Positions 26,852 to 35,919 of a stretch of DNA of 64,000 bases are shown in pieces. The notes under the pieces were generated by a model. The model searched no databases, was not told the DNA's origin, and saw only the letters and a program-made list of their open reading frames with translations. Positions within the stretch are counted from its first letter, which is position 1. The number at the start of each line of letters is the position of its first letter. Source of the DNA: Castellaniella sp040276065 (GTDB taxonomy: Bacteria > Pseudomonadota > Gammaproteobacteria > Burkholderiales > Burkholderiaceae_B); NCBI RefSeq assembly GCF_040276065.1, contig NZ_JBELOI010000009.1:62001-126000 (forward strand). The letters are read 5' to 3'. The translations under genes and the position numbers were made by a program.

Positions 26852-27414
26852 CGAGTGTAGAACGCGAACTGGTTGACATCGCCGCGCGCGCACGCCGACT
26901 CGGCCGTCAAGGCGCTATAGGTCGTCGCGTCATCCTTGACCACCCTGCCCTGGCCCACGCCCTGGCCGACGGTGATCGTGTCGGCGACGCGCTGCAGGAC
27001 CGAGGCGATCGAGGGGCAGGCGGCATGGTTGACCGCGCTCAGGCGCACCACGAAGCCGGTGCCGCCCTCGACCGGCTCGACCTGGACATCCCCCTGGGCA
27101 CCGAGACCGTGGCGCACGGTCCCGTCCGCCATCACGGTGAGCACCGTCGAATCGGCCACCATGTTCGCCAAACTCGCGACCGACAAGGCATCGTACGGCG
27201 AGGCCTCCCCGGTGCCGGCATTCACGCGCGCCTGAACGATGAAGCGGGTCAGTTCCTCGCCCACCTTGGGCACCTTGTTCTCGACCACATAGCCGCCGAT
27301 CGCCGGGATGCCGACGACCGCGACCAGCAAAATGATGGCCGTGACGATCGAGACCTCGATCAAGGAAAAACCTCGCTGGCGGGCACGCCGCGCACGTTGT
27401 TCTGAAACCGCCAT
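26848..27414 (-). CDS. pilS: PilS-like major type IVb prepilin
   Basis: 188 residues, beginning with a long basic leader (MAVSEQRARRARQRG) cleaved before FSLIEVSIVTAIILLVAVVGIPAI. Glu5 of the mature pilin is present. The globular part has a C-terminal Cys pair (NHAACPS ... ESACARG), the D-region disulfide of type IVb pilins. GAGGAGG lies just before the ATG at 27414, and the gene overlaps pilV by 4 bases. A 68-base gap separates it from pilR. Confidence 0.85.
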   Translation of the reverse strand: MAVSEQRARRARQRGFSLIEVSIVTAIILLVAVVGIPAIGGYVVENKVPKVGEELTRFIVQARVNAGTGEASPYDALSVASLANMVADSTVLTVMADGTVRHGLGAQGDVQVEPVEGGTGFVVRLSAVNHAACPSIASVLQRVADTITVGQGVGQGRVVKDDATTYSALTAESACARGDVNQFAFYTR

Positions 27415-27482
27415 ATCATCCTCCTCGCCGGGCTTCCCGGCATCAATCCGAATTTGAATCCACGGATTAACCGAACAAGACA

Positions 27483-28604
27483 CTAGTGTCCGGCGTGAAA
27501 CATCATCCAGGCGCGCCGCAATTCGTCCATCGCGGCGTAATGCCACAAGGCCACACCCAGCACCCAGGCCAGCGCCGCGAGCAGCATCAGCCAGCGCATG
27601 GCCTGCGCCTGGTGCGCGACCCGTCCAAGCAAGCGCCCCGCCAGCCGCAGACGCACGGCGCGCAGCCCATCCCGCAAACCACGCGCCGCCGCCATGTCCT
27701 CGAGATACCAATACGCATCGCGATCCAGCAGCCCCGTATCCAATGAAACCGCCCCCACCCACCCCTGATCGATACGAACGAGCATGTGCGACAGATGATG
27801 CCGTGCCCACGGGCGGGCGCCGTCGTGGAGCATGCCGATCGCGGCGCGCAATTGCGTGGAGGCCCCCGGGCCCGAGCCCAGCAGAATCTCGAGCAAGGCC
27901 AGGATGCGCAGTCCCTGAACCTGCCGATATAGTCGCCAGACACCATGCCCGTCGAGCACACGTCGCCACGCGCCAACACCGCGCGGCAACATCCACACCC
28001 CGCCCGCCGAGAGGATCGCCGCCCCGGCTGGCAGCCACGCGCCATGGATGGCCAGCCAATCCGAAAAGGTGAACAGCATCCGCGCATACGGTCCGTAAAA
28101 GGCCGGCGGCAGGCCATGGAACGCCCGTGCCAACCCTGGCACCGTCACAGCCGGCAAGGCCAAGGCCAGCAGACAGGCCACGACCAGCGCGGCCACGGCG
28201 GTCCCCAGAGTCAGCGCCAGGATGCGGCGCGCCTGCGCCATCAGCGTCAGATGCCCCGAAAGCGCCTCAAAACAGGCCAGCAGGCGCTCGCTGCCGAAGG
28301 CCTGGGCGGCGCGCACCAACGTCAACTCGTCGGCGGGAAAGCTGCCGATCCAGGTGGCGTGCAGATCACCGCCGCTTTGCTCGCAGGCGCGCGCCCAGGC
28401 GGCGGACAGGCGGCCGCGCACGCTGCCCGATCCATAGCGCCGCGCATCGAGGTCGAAGACCTCGCGCAGGGTGCGCTGGCCGCGCATGCCGCGCAAGACC
28501 GCCTGCAGGTAATCGTAGTAGTCGGCCCGCGCGGCCGCGAAACGCCATGCGTCCAGCCGCAGACCCGGGCCCGCCCGCCAGCGCTCGCCCCAGGCCGGCC
28601 TCAT
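27483..28604 (-). CDS. pilR: PilR/GspF-like inner-membrane platform protein of the type IVb pilus
   Basis: 373 residues with the T2SS-F-like layout: two cytoplasmic helical domains separated by membrane helices (ILALTLGTAVAALVVACLLAL, AWLPAGAAILSAGGVWML) and a C-terminal anchor (MRWLMLLAALAWVLGVALWH). ATG 28604 overlaps the pilQ stop (ATGA), and the sequence upstream in the open frame is the pilQ shadow. It would recruit the PilQ ATPase and the pilin. Confidence 0.85.
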   Translation of the reverse strand: MRPAWGERWRAGPGLRLDAWRFAAARADYYDYLQAVLRGMRGQRTLREVFDLDARRYGSGSVRGRLSAAWARACEQSGGDLHATWIGSFPADELTLVRAAQAFGSERLLACFEALSGHLTLMAQARRILALTLGTAVAALVVACLLALALPAVTVPGLARAFHGLPPAFYGPYARMLFTFSDWLAIHGAWLPAGAAILSAGGVWMLPRGVGAWRRVLDGHGVWRLYRQVQGLRILALLEILLGSGPGASTQLRAAIGMLHDGARPWARHHLSHMLVRIDQGWVGAVSLDTGLLDRDAYWYLEDMAAARGLRDGLRAVRLRLAGRLLGRVAHQAQAMRWLMLLAALAWVLGVALWHYAAMDELRRAWMMFHAGH

Positions 28605-30265
28605 GGGGCGCGCCCCTCGCGCAAGGCGAGCGTTTCGAAGGCCATGAAGCGGACCTCGACATCGCGCGGATCGATCTCTCCGCGCAGGGCCTTGTCCATC
28701 GCGTGGCCCATGGCGCCTCGGCCATGCGCCGCGGGCGCGGCGGGATCCTCCGGCAGGCCGGGCTCGAGACACTCGGCGGCCACCGTGCGGCCGCCATAAC
28801 CAGCCAGCTCGGGCAGTTGCGCAATCCGGCAGCGCTCGCACCCCGCCTCGTTGCGCAGGCGCAGAGCCTCGCGCGAACAAGGCCAGGCGGACTCTACACC
28901 TGCGAGCCAATGCTCCCAGTAGGCTTGCGTCCGTGTGCTCCCGGCAGACAGGCGACGGGCATCGGCCGGCACGGCACAGCCCGTGCACAGGATGGGCAGC
29001 AGCGCCTGGAAGACCAGCAGCTTGAGGATGCCTGGCGTTCCCAGGAAATCCCGCGGAATGCCGATGAACTCGGAGGCCAGCCGATCAACGATCCCGGCCG
29101 CCGACGGCGCATGGACCGTGGTGTAGACATTCACCCCCGACCCGGCCAGATCCGTGAACGCGCGGCCAGTCTCAGCATCGCGGATCTCGCCCAGCAGCAC
29201 GTCCGTCATGGCCGAGCGCTTGAGTGCCCGCAGCTTGGCCGCATAGTCGTCGTGTGCCTCGCGATCGAGGTAGCGCCCGATGGTGTTCTGAACGGCGCGC
29301 TCGATGCGATACTCGACCGGCTCTTCGAGGGTGACGACCTTGCGATGCGGCGGCAGGCCAGCGATCAGCGTGGCGAGGGTCGTGGATTTCCCCGAACCCA
29401 CCGTGCCGGCGAACACGATCGCCCCGCCCTCGGAACGCATGACGCGCTCGATCCGTGCCACCTGATCCCCGCGATAGCCCAGGGCCTCGAGCGAGGCCGG
29501 TCGGGGTCGCGCGTCGCGCTCGAGAAACCGCAGACAGACGCTGGGCCCCCGATCGGCGGCCAGCGATGCCCAGCGCAGCGTGACCTGACGGCCATCGACC
29601 TGGCGCAGCAGGCTGCCCTGCTGCTCTGCCAGCGGATCGAAGACCGCGCCGTTGCCCCCGCGGATATCCATCCAGGCGACCGCCAGGACATCCAGCAGCA
29701 AGGCCGTGGGCATGCGGCGAAACCGCTCGGGGGCGATATACCGTCCCGCCAGGGTATAACGCACCTCGGACTCGGCCTCATCGCGACAAACGTTCAGGTG
29801 CAGGTCGCTCGCGCCGTGACGCACCCCCCATTCCACCATATCCTGGAAGACCCCCGCGAGCGCGGTCGGCGTGCGTTCGCGCAAGCCCGGCGCGGCCGAA
29901 GGGCCGTCCGCGTCGCCGCGCGCCAGCGCCAGCAGCAAGGCGGCCGACAGTACATAACGCGGCGGATCGGCCATGATCCTGCCGGCCGATTCGATGCGCC
30001 GCGCAAGTTCGTCGGCCTGATCGCTGCCCACATGCCCGGCCAGCGCGAAAAGGACCACCGTGCCATCGTCGAGCTCGGCGGGGCAGATGCGATCGGACAG
30101 GGTCTGCGCATCGAACTCGGCCGCCAGCGGGCGGCGCACCGGTGGATTCAGATCCGCGATTCCACGTGCGCCGTCAAGCACAATCGCCCGCGCGCTGTCA
30201 AAGACCGCCCCGCGCAGTCCACCGGGGGCGGGATCCCGGCGACGGCGCCAGCCACGCGTCATCAT
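28601..30265 (-). CDS. pilQ: PilQ-like secretion ATPase (GspE/VirB11 superfamily)
   Basis: Powers assembly of the thin pilus in the cytoplasm. 554 residues from the ATG at 30265 (overlapping the pilP stop). Walker A GTVGSGKST (287-295), Asp box (VTLEEPVEYRI), Walker B (DVLLGEIRDAETG) and His box (VYTTVHAPSA) are intact. Four cysteines (CTGCAV ... CERCR) form the C-terminal zinc site usual in GspE-like ATPases. N-terminal sequence (about 1-135) is specific to this operon type. Confidence 0.9.
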   Translation of the reverse strand: MMTRGWRRRRDPAPGGLRGAVFDSARAIVLDGARGIADLNPPVRRPLAAEFDAQTLSDRICPAELDDGTVVLFALAGHVGSDQADELARRIESAGRIMADPPRYVLSAALLLALARGDADGPSAAPGLRERTPTALAGVFQDMVEWGVRHGASDLHLNVCRDEAESEVRYTLAGRYIAPERFRRMPTALLLDVLAVAWMDIRGGNGAVFDPLAEQQGSLLRQVDGRQVTLRWASLAADRGPSVCLRFLERDARPRPASLEALGYRGDQVARIERVMRSEGGAIVFAGTVGSGKSTTLATLIAGLPPHRKVVTLEEPVEYRIERAVQNTIGRYLDREAHDDYAAKLRALKRSAMTDVLLGEIRDAETGRAFTDLAGSGVNVYTTVHAPSAAGIVDRLASEFIGIPRDFLGTPGILKLLVFQALLPILCTGCAVPADARRLSAGSTRTQAYWEHWLAGVESAWPCSREALRLRNEAGCERCRIAQLPELAGYGGRTVAAECLEPGLPEDPAAPAAHGRGAMGHAMDKALRGEIDPRDVEVRFMAFETLALREGRAP

Positions 30266-30828
30266 GGCCTGGCCTCGCTCAGCATGGCCCGCAGGCACAG
30301 CGAATGCCTATCCTCGCCCCGTTCGAGCTGGATACAGGCGCCGTTCATGTCGCGCAGCCGATAAACCGCGGCATCGCCCGTATGCCCGACCGGCAGCGCC
30401 TGCCCGCGGACATAGAGGAATGCGCGCGACCCCACCTGGACCTCGGCCATCAAATCTCGCCCCACGCCATACATCGCCATCAGGCGCGGGCGCGCGCCCG
30501 CTGGAACCGCCCCCGCAGGCCGCGCCGCCGCCCCACCCCCCCGCGTCACGGGCGACTGCAAGGCCTCGCGGATATCACGCCGCAACAGCTCGCGCACGGA
30601 CTGGGTTTCCCATTCGAGGTCCTCGTCGCCGGCAACGCCGGCTGCAGACGCAGGGGCTCCCGGCACGGCCGGCAAACCGGCAACCACCCCCGCGACATCC
30701 GAGGTACCGGCGGCCTCGGCCGCATCGGCCGCACCAGCGGGAGCTGGCCGGACAAGGGCCACGAGCACGAGCGCGGCCGCGACGGCCACCGCCTCAGCCG
30801 GAGGACGCCGGCGAGTCTTGCGTTTCAT
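30262..30828 (-). CDS. pilP: PilP-like type IVb pilus assembly protein
   Basis: 188 residues with a signal/anchor helix (AVAVAAALVLVALVRPAPAGA), a Pro/Ala/Gly-rich linker (about 30-105) and a small C-terminal domain with two Cys (GACIQLERGEDRHSLCLRA). This is the layout of PilP proteins that bridge inner-membrane PilO and the secretin. It overlaps the end of pilO by 35 bases and the start of pilQ by 4. Confidence 0.75.
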   Translation of the reverse strand: MKRKTRRRPPAEAVAVAAALVLVALVRPAPAGAADAAEAAGTSDVAGVVAGLPAVPGAPASAAGVAGDEDLEWETQSVRELLRRDIREALQSPVTRGGGAAARPAGAVPAGARPRLMAMYGVGRDLMAEVQVGSRAFLYVRGQALPVGHTGDAAVYRLRDMNGACIQLERGEDRHSLCLRAMLSEARP

Positions 30829-32092
30829 AGAGGGCTCCTTCGAGATGGAGATTCATAGGGCTGGCGGACACGCCGGGCACGGTCTGCCGGATGATCGACA
30901 GGGCGGCCTTGCGCCACCCGATATGGCGTGAGATCGGGATCAGCAGCGCGGCGGAACGCAACGGACCGTCGATCCGCAGCTCGCGCAAGGCATAACGGCG
31001 CAGATCGGCTGGGCGCGGCAGCTCGGCGCCGCCCGGATCGCGGGGCGCGGCGGGTTCCAGCGACCGACGGGCATCGAGCCGGAATGCCGCAAACGCCGGC
31101 AGGATGGCCTGCGCCTGGCTGGCCCAATCGCGAGCCTGGCCCTCGACCGACGGTGGCTGGGCCCGATCCGGCGCCTGCGCCGGCACGGTGAGCGTCCAAG
31201 AGGCGCGCGCGAGATCCAGTGAAGGGAAGTCCAGATGCCAGTCCTGCGGTGCGCGGCGCAGCAGCCCGCGGTTATCGGCCCGGCGATCGGCCCGCTCGTA
31301 TTCGCCCAGACAGCGCCAAAGGCCATCATCGGCCAATCGGCACGACAGCAGGCGCAGCCGCCAGCCGGCCAGCACGGCCGGCTGGCGATACAAGGCGGTG
31401 AGCAGCGTCCGCGTGCCCACGGGGCCGTGAACGCGATGCCGGTCCAGGAGCAGGCGCTGAGAGCGGGCCCAGGCCTCGCGGGCATCGATGGGCTGCGGCC
31501 CATCGCGCGCATCGGCCAAGCCCTGCCATATGAACGGCGTGGCCGCGCACACCACCAGACCCACAAGGCCGGCATGGCGCCAGCCCCGCCATGGCGTTCG
31601 CCACAAGCGCGCCTCATCGCTTGCATGGCGGATCAGGTCCTCGAGGCGGACACCACGCCCCCCAGATCCGGGAAGCGACAGGTCGCGCAGGCGCGGATAG
31701 GCCAGGCGCAGCTCGTCGATCACCGCGCGCGCCGGTGTCGGGTCATGATAGATGCGGTCAGAGCGCGACAGGACGGCCCCCTCGTGGGCGGCCAGCACGC
31801 AGAGGCCGCCGTCGTCCAGCTCGAGGATCGCCGCGATCGTGCCCCTGGGATTGAGCAAAGCAAAAATCTGGGCGCCCGAATAGGGTTGAGCAGGCCCCTG
31901 CCCGCGTGCCAGCCGGGCCAGCCCCACGGCCGCACGATCCGATCCCGACAGGACCGCGTGCGAAGCCCGATGCTGGCGCGCCAGCCGTCGGGCCAGGCGG
32001 TCGGGGCGCCCGCCCACCAGGGGCAGCCAGTCCATGCCGAAGACCAGTGCGACCAGGCCGACCCTGACGATCCGCGCACCACCGGACACCAT
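30794..32092 (-). CDS. pilO: PilO-like type IVb pilus inner-membrane protein
   Basis: 432 residues. The N-terminal part (ALLNPRGTIAAILELDDGG) is an actin-like/PilO2 cytoplasmic domain, followed by one membrane helix (GLVGLVVCAATPFIWQGLA, about 190-208) and a periplasmic domain. The arrangement matches PilO of R64 and TcpD-like proteins. It starts directly after the pilN stop, without a gap. With pilN broken by the transposon, this and the following pil genes have lost their native upstream promoter. Confidence 0.78.
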   Translation of the reverse strand: MVSGGARIVRVGLVALVFGMDWLPLVGGRPDRLARRLARQHRASHAVLSGSDRAAVGLARLARGQGPAQPYSGAQIFALLNPRGTIAAILELDDGGLCVLAAHEGAVLSRSDRIYHDPTPARAVIDELRLAYPRLRDLSLPGSGGRGVRLEDLIRHASDEARLWRTPWRGWRHAGLVGLVVCAATPFIWQGLADARDGPQPIDAREAWARSQRLLLDRHRVHGPVGTRTLLTALYRQPAVLAGWRLRLLSCRLADDGLWRCLGEYERADRRADNRGLLRRAPQDWHLDFPSLDLARASWTLTVPAQAPDRAQPPSVEGQARDWASQAQAILPAFAAFRLDARRSLEPAAPRDPGGAELPRPADLRRYALRELRIDGPLRSAALLIPISRHIGWRKAALSIIRQTVPGVSASPMNLHLEGALYETQDSPASSG

Positions 32093-32522
32093 CTAGAGCC
32101 CCTCTTCGGTGCGCGCGGTGATGACCAGGATGGTCGTCAGGCGCTGCGAGGCCACCTGGTCACCGCCGCCGAACACAGCTGGCATGCCGGGCCCCAGGCG
32201 GCGCTCGGACGCCTCGGACTGATGCCGATCAAAGCCGGAGATCACCAGTGGCTGGCCCGGCTGCACGGCAAGTTGCTGCACCGTGCCATTGCCGTCGATG
32301 GTGAGTTGCTGCAATTGCAGCGGATTGGCCTTGTCGCCGAACGTCACGGACTTGAGGGGTTGGGCCACCGTGTTGTCATAGGCGATGGACAGGAGGATCT
32401 GACCATCCTCCTGGGCATCGGGGATCACGGTCAGCAGCGAGCCTACGGTTTCCTCCTTTTGGTTGACCGATACGGCGGGCAGCGCAATTCCGGCTCCGCT
32501 GGGCAGGGACGTGGTTTCGACC
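32093..32522 (-). pseudogene. pilN: PilN secretin, 3' fragment (last 142 codons), separated by transposon insertion
   Basis: This is the C-terminal end of the outer-membrane secretin: ETTSLPSGAGIALPAV, then PDAQEDGQILLSIAYDNT and VSGFDRHQSEASERR, the conserved secretin beta-barrel and C-terminal strand. It continues in frame from the 5' part at 58959-60128. The two parts total 1600 bases, and deleting one copy of the gacc border repeat gives 1596 bases, 532 codons. No start codon or ribosome site suggests separate expression, so it is scored as a broken gene. Confidence 0.92.
32519..32522. repeat. Transposon target-site duplication, left copy (gacc)
   Basis: The 4 bases gacc directly before the left terminus (32523) are repeated directly after the right terminus (58959-58962). 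Removing one copy restores the pilN reading frame. Tn7-type elements normally make 5-bp duplications; extending to 5 gives one mismatch on either side (cgacc/agacc or gacct/gaccc), so a mutated 5-bp duplication is equally possible. Confidence 0.7.
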
Positions 32523-32666
32523 TGGTCACTGACATTAAAGATCTGTCCTGGGATAGCCAAATAAATCAAGCACATGCGAGTTATCCACAGACAGCAGTGA
32601 CATTAAAGATCTGTTCCGGGCATGGCTCTGCTATTGGGAGCGAGTGACATTAAAGTGCTGTTCCCG
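32523..32666. repeat. Left transposon end: three TnsB-type binding repeats
   Basis: Three directly oriented copies of GTGACATTAAAGATCTGTTCC-like sequence lie at 32527-32550 (terminal copy, preceded by TGGTCAC), 32597-32620 and 32644-32666. Each has the core TGACATTAAAG followed by NNCTGTTCC. The spacing is uneven (about 70 and 47 bp), as in the widely spaced left end of Tn7. The region to the HEPN-like start at 32781 shows no other gene. Confidence 0.9.
32581..32589 (+). promoter_or_regulatory. Consensus DnaA box in the left transposon end
   Basis: TTATCCACA is an exact match to the DnaA box TTATNCACA. It lies between the first and second TnsB-type repeats. Two further exact boxes lie in the right end, which argues against chance. 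Confidence 0.65.
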
Positions 32667-32780
32667 AGAGAGTCAGCTGGAATGGAGGGCCTGCTGCAAT
32701 ACCCTATGAGGCCCATCCACGATCCCTTGCAGTCAGTCGTAGAATTGGCAAATCTTCTCTGGCGTAATACGCTTGCCAGC

Positions 32781-33356
32781 ATGAGCAAATTTGCACAATC
32801 AACCTTCGAATGGCGGCATCAGGCACCTGAGCATTTCATTGCCAAATCACGCAATGCCTACTTCAACGCCAACCTACTTAGGAAGGTCTCAACCGATGTG
32901 TTGCAAGCTCTCGCAGAAAGCGAAGGCTATTGGGGAGATCCGCAAACTGCATCATCGGAAGGCTACATAAGAGAAATCGGTGTAGCCATGGAGTTGGCGA
33001 TAAAAGCAGTTATCTGCAGACGTATTGAGTCGGGCGATCATGGCGAGAACGGGCTACCTCACCATCACCGACTCGTGGATCTGTGGGAACATGCGGCCCT
33101 ACCAGAGCTGCAACCAATTGAGCGCTTTCAGCTCTTTCGTCTAAGCGTCCAAATCGCATGGGCAAGCCGCTATCCCACATCACAACGCGAGAATGACTAC
33201 AACAGCACAAATGCTCGTATGCACGAACTGGCAATCGCCGCACATCCACCTACGCAGGGCTCCGGCCGCATCAAATTCCTTCAGGCCCACGGCACGGATG
33301 AGGCAGTTCTAGAAAATTTATACGAAATAGCCATCAGCGCGGCTGCGCGCCACTAA
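32781..33356 (+). CDS. HEPN-like protein, candidate defence RNase or abortive-infection factor
   Basis: 191 residues from the ATG at 32781 (MSKFAQSTFEWRHQAPEHF); ATGs at 32682 and 32622 are in frame, but the latter lies between TnsB repeats. It is mostly helical. The central GYIREIGVAMELAIKAVICR ... HHHRLVDLWEHAALPEL has the pattern of HEPN proteins (conserved helix, then G/HxxxxL before an aL helix). A clear Rx4-6H catalytic motif was not certain. HEPN proteins in transposon cargo are often toxins or phage-activated RNases; that role is inferred. First cargo gene at the left end. Confidence 0.55.
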   Translation: MSKFAQSTFEWRHQAPEHFIAKSRNAYFNANLLRKVSTDVLQALAESEGYWGDPQTASSEGYIREIGVAMELAIKAVICRRIESGDHGENGLPHHHRLVDLWEHAALPELQPIERFQLFRLSVQIAWASRYPTSQRENDYNSTNARMHELAIAAHPPTQGSGRIKFLQAHGTDEAVLENLYEIAISAAARH

Positions 33357-33774
33357 ATTCTGGCCTACAGTCATGTTCATGCTGGCAGCGCTAGAGGAGT
33401 GCCCTGAGGAGATGCACTGATTCCCCGGGGAATCCTCGGTTGTTGCCTACCTCCCTCTGGTTCGGACCAATGCTGGAACGCTTAACTGCCCCATGGATGG
33501 CATGGCTACTGCCACAGTTTCGCCCGTGTCGGTGCGCACAACACCAGGATCGCGTGGGGTCGCGTTCCTACGATCAAGTTGGCAAGCCCCGCGTCGCGCG
33601 GACCGCGCTACTGGTAATGGAGCAATCGTACTCATCCAAGGCGGCGAACAGAGACATCGCCTTGCCGGCGAGAACCGCCTTTCAGTATGCCTTGAAGCAC
33701 CTGGGAGAGTGCGATTACGCCGATGTTTGCTAGAATTAAAAGCCTCAGAAAGAGTGCATTTCGGTTAATGCTGT
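33357..33774. other. 418-bp region with no convincing gene; contains a perfect 16-bp palindrome
   Basis: GATTCCCCGGGGAATC at 33419-33434 is a perfect 16-bp palindrome about 60 bases after the HEPN-like stop. It could be an operator or part of a hairpin terminator. The rest of the gap has short open frames with no family resemblance, possibly decayed coding sequence. The promoter for the Mrr-like gene must lie near 33700-33770. Confidence 0.4.
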
Positions 33775-34671
33775 GTGCCGAGGAGGAAGGCCATTAGTGC
33801 GATCCGGTCCATTGATTTGCGCCTCATAGATGATCTCGTCGATTTCATTCGGGGGTCAGGCTATGTGTTGGACTTTTCCGATGCTAGCTTCGCGGATTTT
33901 TTCGCCTCTGAGCTCAAGGTCAACATCGACGATCCGAAATATGCGGTGAACGGAGGCTCAAAGGGCAAGCGGCTGCGGTACTTCCTACAGAATTGCGACG
34001 ACGCTATCGCGGTGCGCACCCTCAGGGCCCTCTGGGAATATCGCGCTGAATATCTAGTCCGCACGGGTGCCAAAGACCCTGTTCCTGAAGCAGAAGTCCG
34101 GTACCAACGCCTAATTGACCGCCTGTCAGGCGGCGTAGCACCGGAAGCAGCCGCACCCAATGCAACCACTGCCACGGTCGATAAGCAGAGGATCGCAAGG
34201 ATCAAGGCGGATCTCCTGCAAGTTGCGGCGCTTAGTCCCCAGGCACGCGGCTACGCTTTCGAGGGGTTCCTCAAGGATCTGTTCAACATCTTTGGCCTCT
34301 CCGCTAGGGATCCTTTCCGGCTTCGAGGTGAACAGATCGACGGTAGCTTTCAGCTAAACAGCGACATCTACCTCCTCGAAGCCAAATGGCATGGCGAACC
34401 TATCGGCGTCGCAGACCTCCATGTCTTTCAGGGCAAGATCGAGCAGAAGGCAGCGTGGACTCGTGGTCTCTTCGTTAGCGACAGTGGCTTCACCGATGAG
34501 GGGCTTACCGCCTTTGGGCGCGGGAAGCGGGTTATTTGCATGGACGGACTGGATCTCTTCGAGATGCTAGACCGGGAAATTCCACTCACTCAGGTCCTCG
34601 AGCAAAAGGTTCGCGGCGCAGCCGAGACTGGCTCACCCTTTATTCGCGTTCGCGATCTCTTTCCTCACTGA
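33775..34671 (+). CDS. Mrr-like restriction endonuclease
   Basis: 298 residues. The start is a GTG at 33775; no better in-frame ATG exists nearby. An N-terminal domain of about 120 residues (FSDASFADFFASELKVNIDD ... LRYFLQNCDDAIAVRTLRAL) precedes an Mrr-type PD-(D/E)xK nuclease domain: E163 (YAFEGFLKDLF), D189 (GEQIDGSFQ), E202 and K204 (LLEAKWHG). Mrr nucleases cut modified foreign DNA. The N-terminal module probably senses DNA or a partner. Cargo defence gene; no methylase is adjacent. Confidence 0.85.
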   Translation: MPRRKAISAIRSIDLRLIDDLVDFIRGSGYVLDFSDASFADFFASELKVNIDDPKYAVNGGSKGKRLRYFLQNCDDAIAVRTLRALWEYRAEYLVRTGAKDPVPEAEVRYQRLIDRLSGGVAPEAAAPNATTATVDKQRIARIKADLLQVAALSPQARGYAFEGFLKDLFNIFGLSARDPFRLRGEQIDGSFQLNSDIYLLEAKWHGEPIGVADLHVFQGKIEQKAAWTRGLFVSDSGFTDEGLTAFGRGKRVICMDGLDLFEMLDREIPLTQVLEQKVRGAAETGSPFIRVRDLFPH

Positions 34672-34944
34672 CAGAAGAGAATGGCCGGACCACCATGGGC
34701 CCATAAGCAGGCTCCCTCACGATGCCAGGTCAGGTGCTGCGCAGATGGCAATGCCCGTAGGCACGCGGGCTATCCACCTGAAATCCTCTTTCCTGGCCCG
34801 AGCCAGAGGGAATATCAACCCTACTAACTGAATTTGCAGTAATGTCGGATCGAACCACACAGACCGAAACCATTCATCGCTTCCCCCCCTACGAAAGTAA
34901 AAAGCGACACATTGAGTACCGCACAAAAGGATAATTGAGCACAC

Positions 34945-35868
34945 ATGAGTCTTCTTCACGAAATCCAGGCCTCAATCCTTCAAGAAGGATCAGAACTTGG
35001 ACCTGTACTCCTCAGGCTCCGACTATTGGCTGCTCGGATCGGCAGTCAACCGCTCGCAGAATGGGTGAAGTATGAATCGGAGGGGTATCCACCCGATGTT
35101 GAACTCCCTGACTACAGATTCATTTCAGTTAGCTACACAGGTACTTTTTTGGGACCATTTGGATCTGGGATAAAGAACGCTCCGATAGCCTCGTACCTAG
35201 TGAAAGAGTTTGCAGGGGAGCGCTGGGTTCACTACGGAATCCGCGGGAGCATCGCAGCGGTAGACGACCTGTTAGCCTCTTCCGACAACGGCGGTGAGCT
35301 TGGAATTGATGCCTCTAATCTGCCCCTTCTTCTCCAGGGAAAAGTCTATCCAGACTACTCATGCAACTCGGTAACCGGCCGCATCAGCCGCTCCTCCCTT
35401 GCTTCCATTCGACATGTGGTGCGCAGCCGCGTCCTCGAACTTACGATCGAGCTTGAAAAATCTATTCCAGATGCGGTGGCGATCACCGCAGGCCCCCCTG
35501 TCGTGCCAACTGCGCCTAACGCGGCCGCAGCCACACAGATTGCCCAACAAATTATCTATGGGAATTTCACACCTATCACGGCAGCCGGCGACGGAGCAAC
35601 GCTCCAAATAACGGTGGCCTCGCATGACACGGGAAGTTTGGTGCAATTTTTGACAGGCTCTGGCATGGCGCAAGAAGATGCCCAAGAGCTGGCTCGTCTT
35701 GCTGCATCGGAGGAGCCAGAAAGCAATATAGAGCCGATGGGGCCACAAGTGCGTAACTGGCTCGTCAAAAATCTCAAGAAGGCCGCCTCTGGCACTTGGA
35801 AGATGGGGGTTGCTGTTGCCACGGATGTTGTGAAGGAGGCGTTGCTCAGGTACTACGGACTCAAGTAG
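34945..35868 (+). CDS. AbiTii-domain protein, candidate abortive-infection factor
   Basis: 307 residues starting at ATG 34945. The first 190 residues (LLHEIQASILQEGSELGPVL ... LPLLLQGKVYP) match the AbiTii domain found at the N-terminus of phage-resistance proteins. The middle (QQIIYGNFTPITAAGDGATL) links to a short helical C-terminal segment (WLVKNLKKAASGTWKMGVAV ... ALLRYYGLK). The effector mechanism of AbiTii proteins is not established. The 273-base gap before it holds its promoter and one copy of a palindromic motif dispersed through the element (34792-34812). Confidence 0.75.
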   Translation: MSLLHEIQASILQEGSELGPVLLRLRLLAARIGSQPLAEWVKYESEGYPPDVELPDYRFISVSYTGTFLGPFGSGIKNAPIASYLVKEFAGERWVHYGIRGSIAAVDDLLASSDNGGELGIDASNLPLLLQGKVYPDYSCNSVTGRISRSSLASIRHVVRSRVLELTIELEKSIPDAVAITAGPPVVPTAPNAAAATQIAQQIIYGNFTPITAAGDGATLQITVASHDTGSLVQFLTGSGMAQEDAQELARLAASEEPESNIEPMGPQVRNWLVKNLKKAASGTWKMGVAVATDVVKEALLRYYGLK

Positions 35869-35919
35869 GGTCACCCTTGGATAAAATATGACAGTTGCCA
35901 GCCACTGACAGGAGCCCCC

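Noticed and set aside
28127..30364. 745-codon plus-strand open frame across pilQ and pilR
   Set aside because: GC-rich shadow of two genes with clear secretion motifs on the minus strand; composition is Arg/Ala/Pro-rich.
32543..32600. Continuation of the secretin frame into the transposon as a real C-terminal gene start
   Set aside because: The extra codons are transposon-end sequence (TnsB repeat), not secretin, and no start signal is present.
33440..33768. Two short plus-strand frames after the HEPN-like gene
   Set aside because: They overlap each other in different frames, lack ribosome sites and resemble nothing; possibly decayed DNA.
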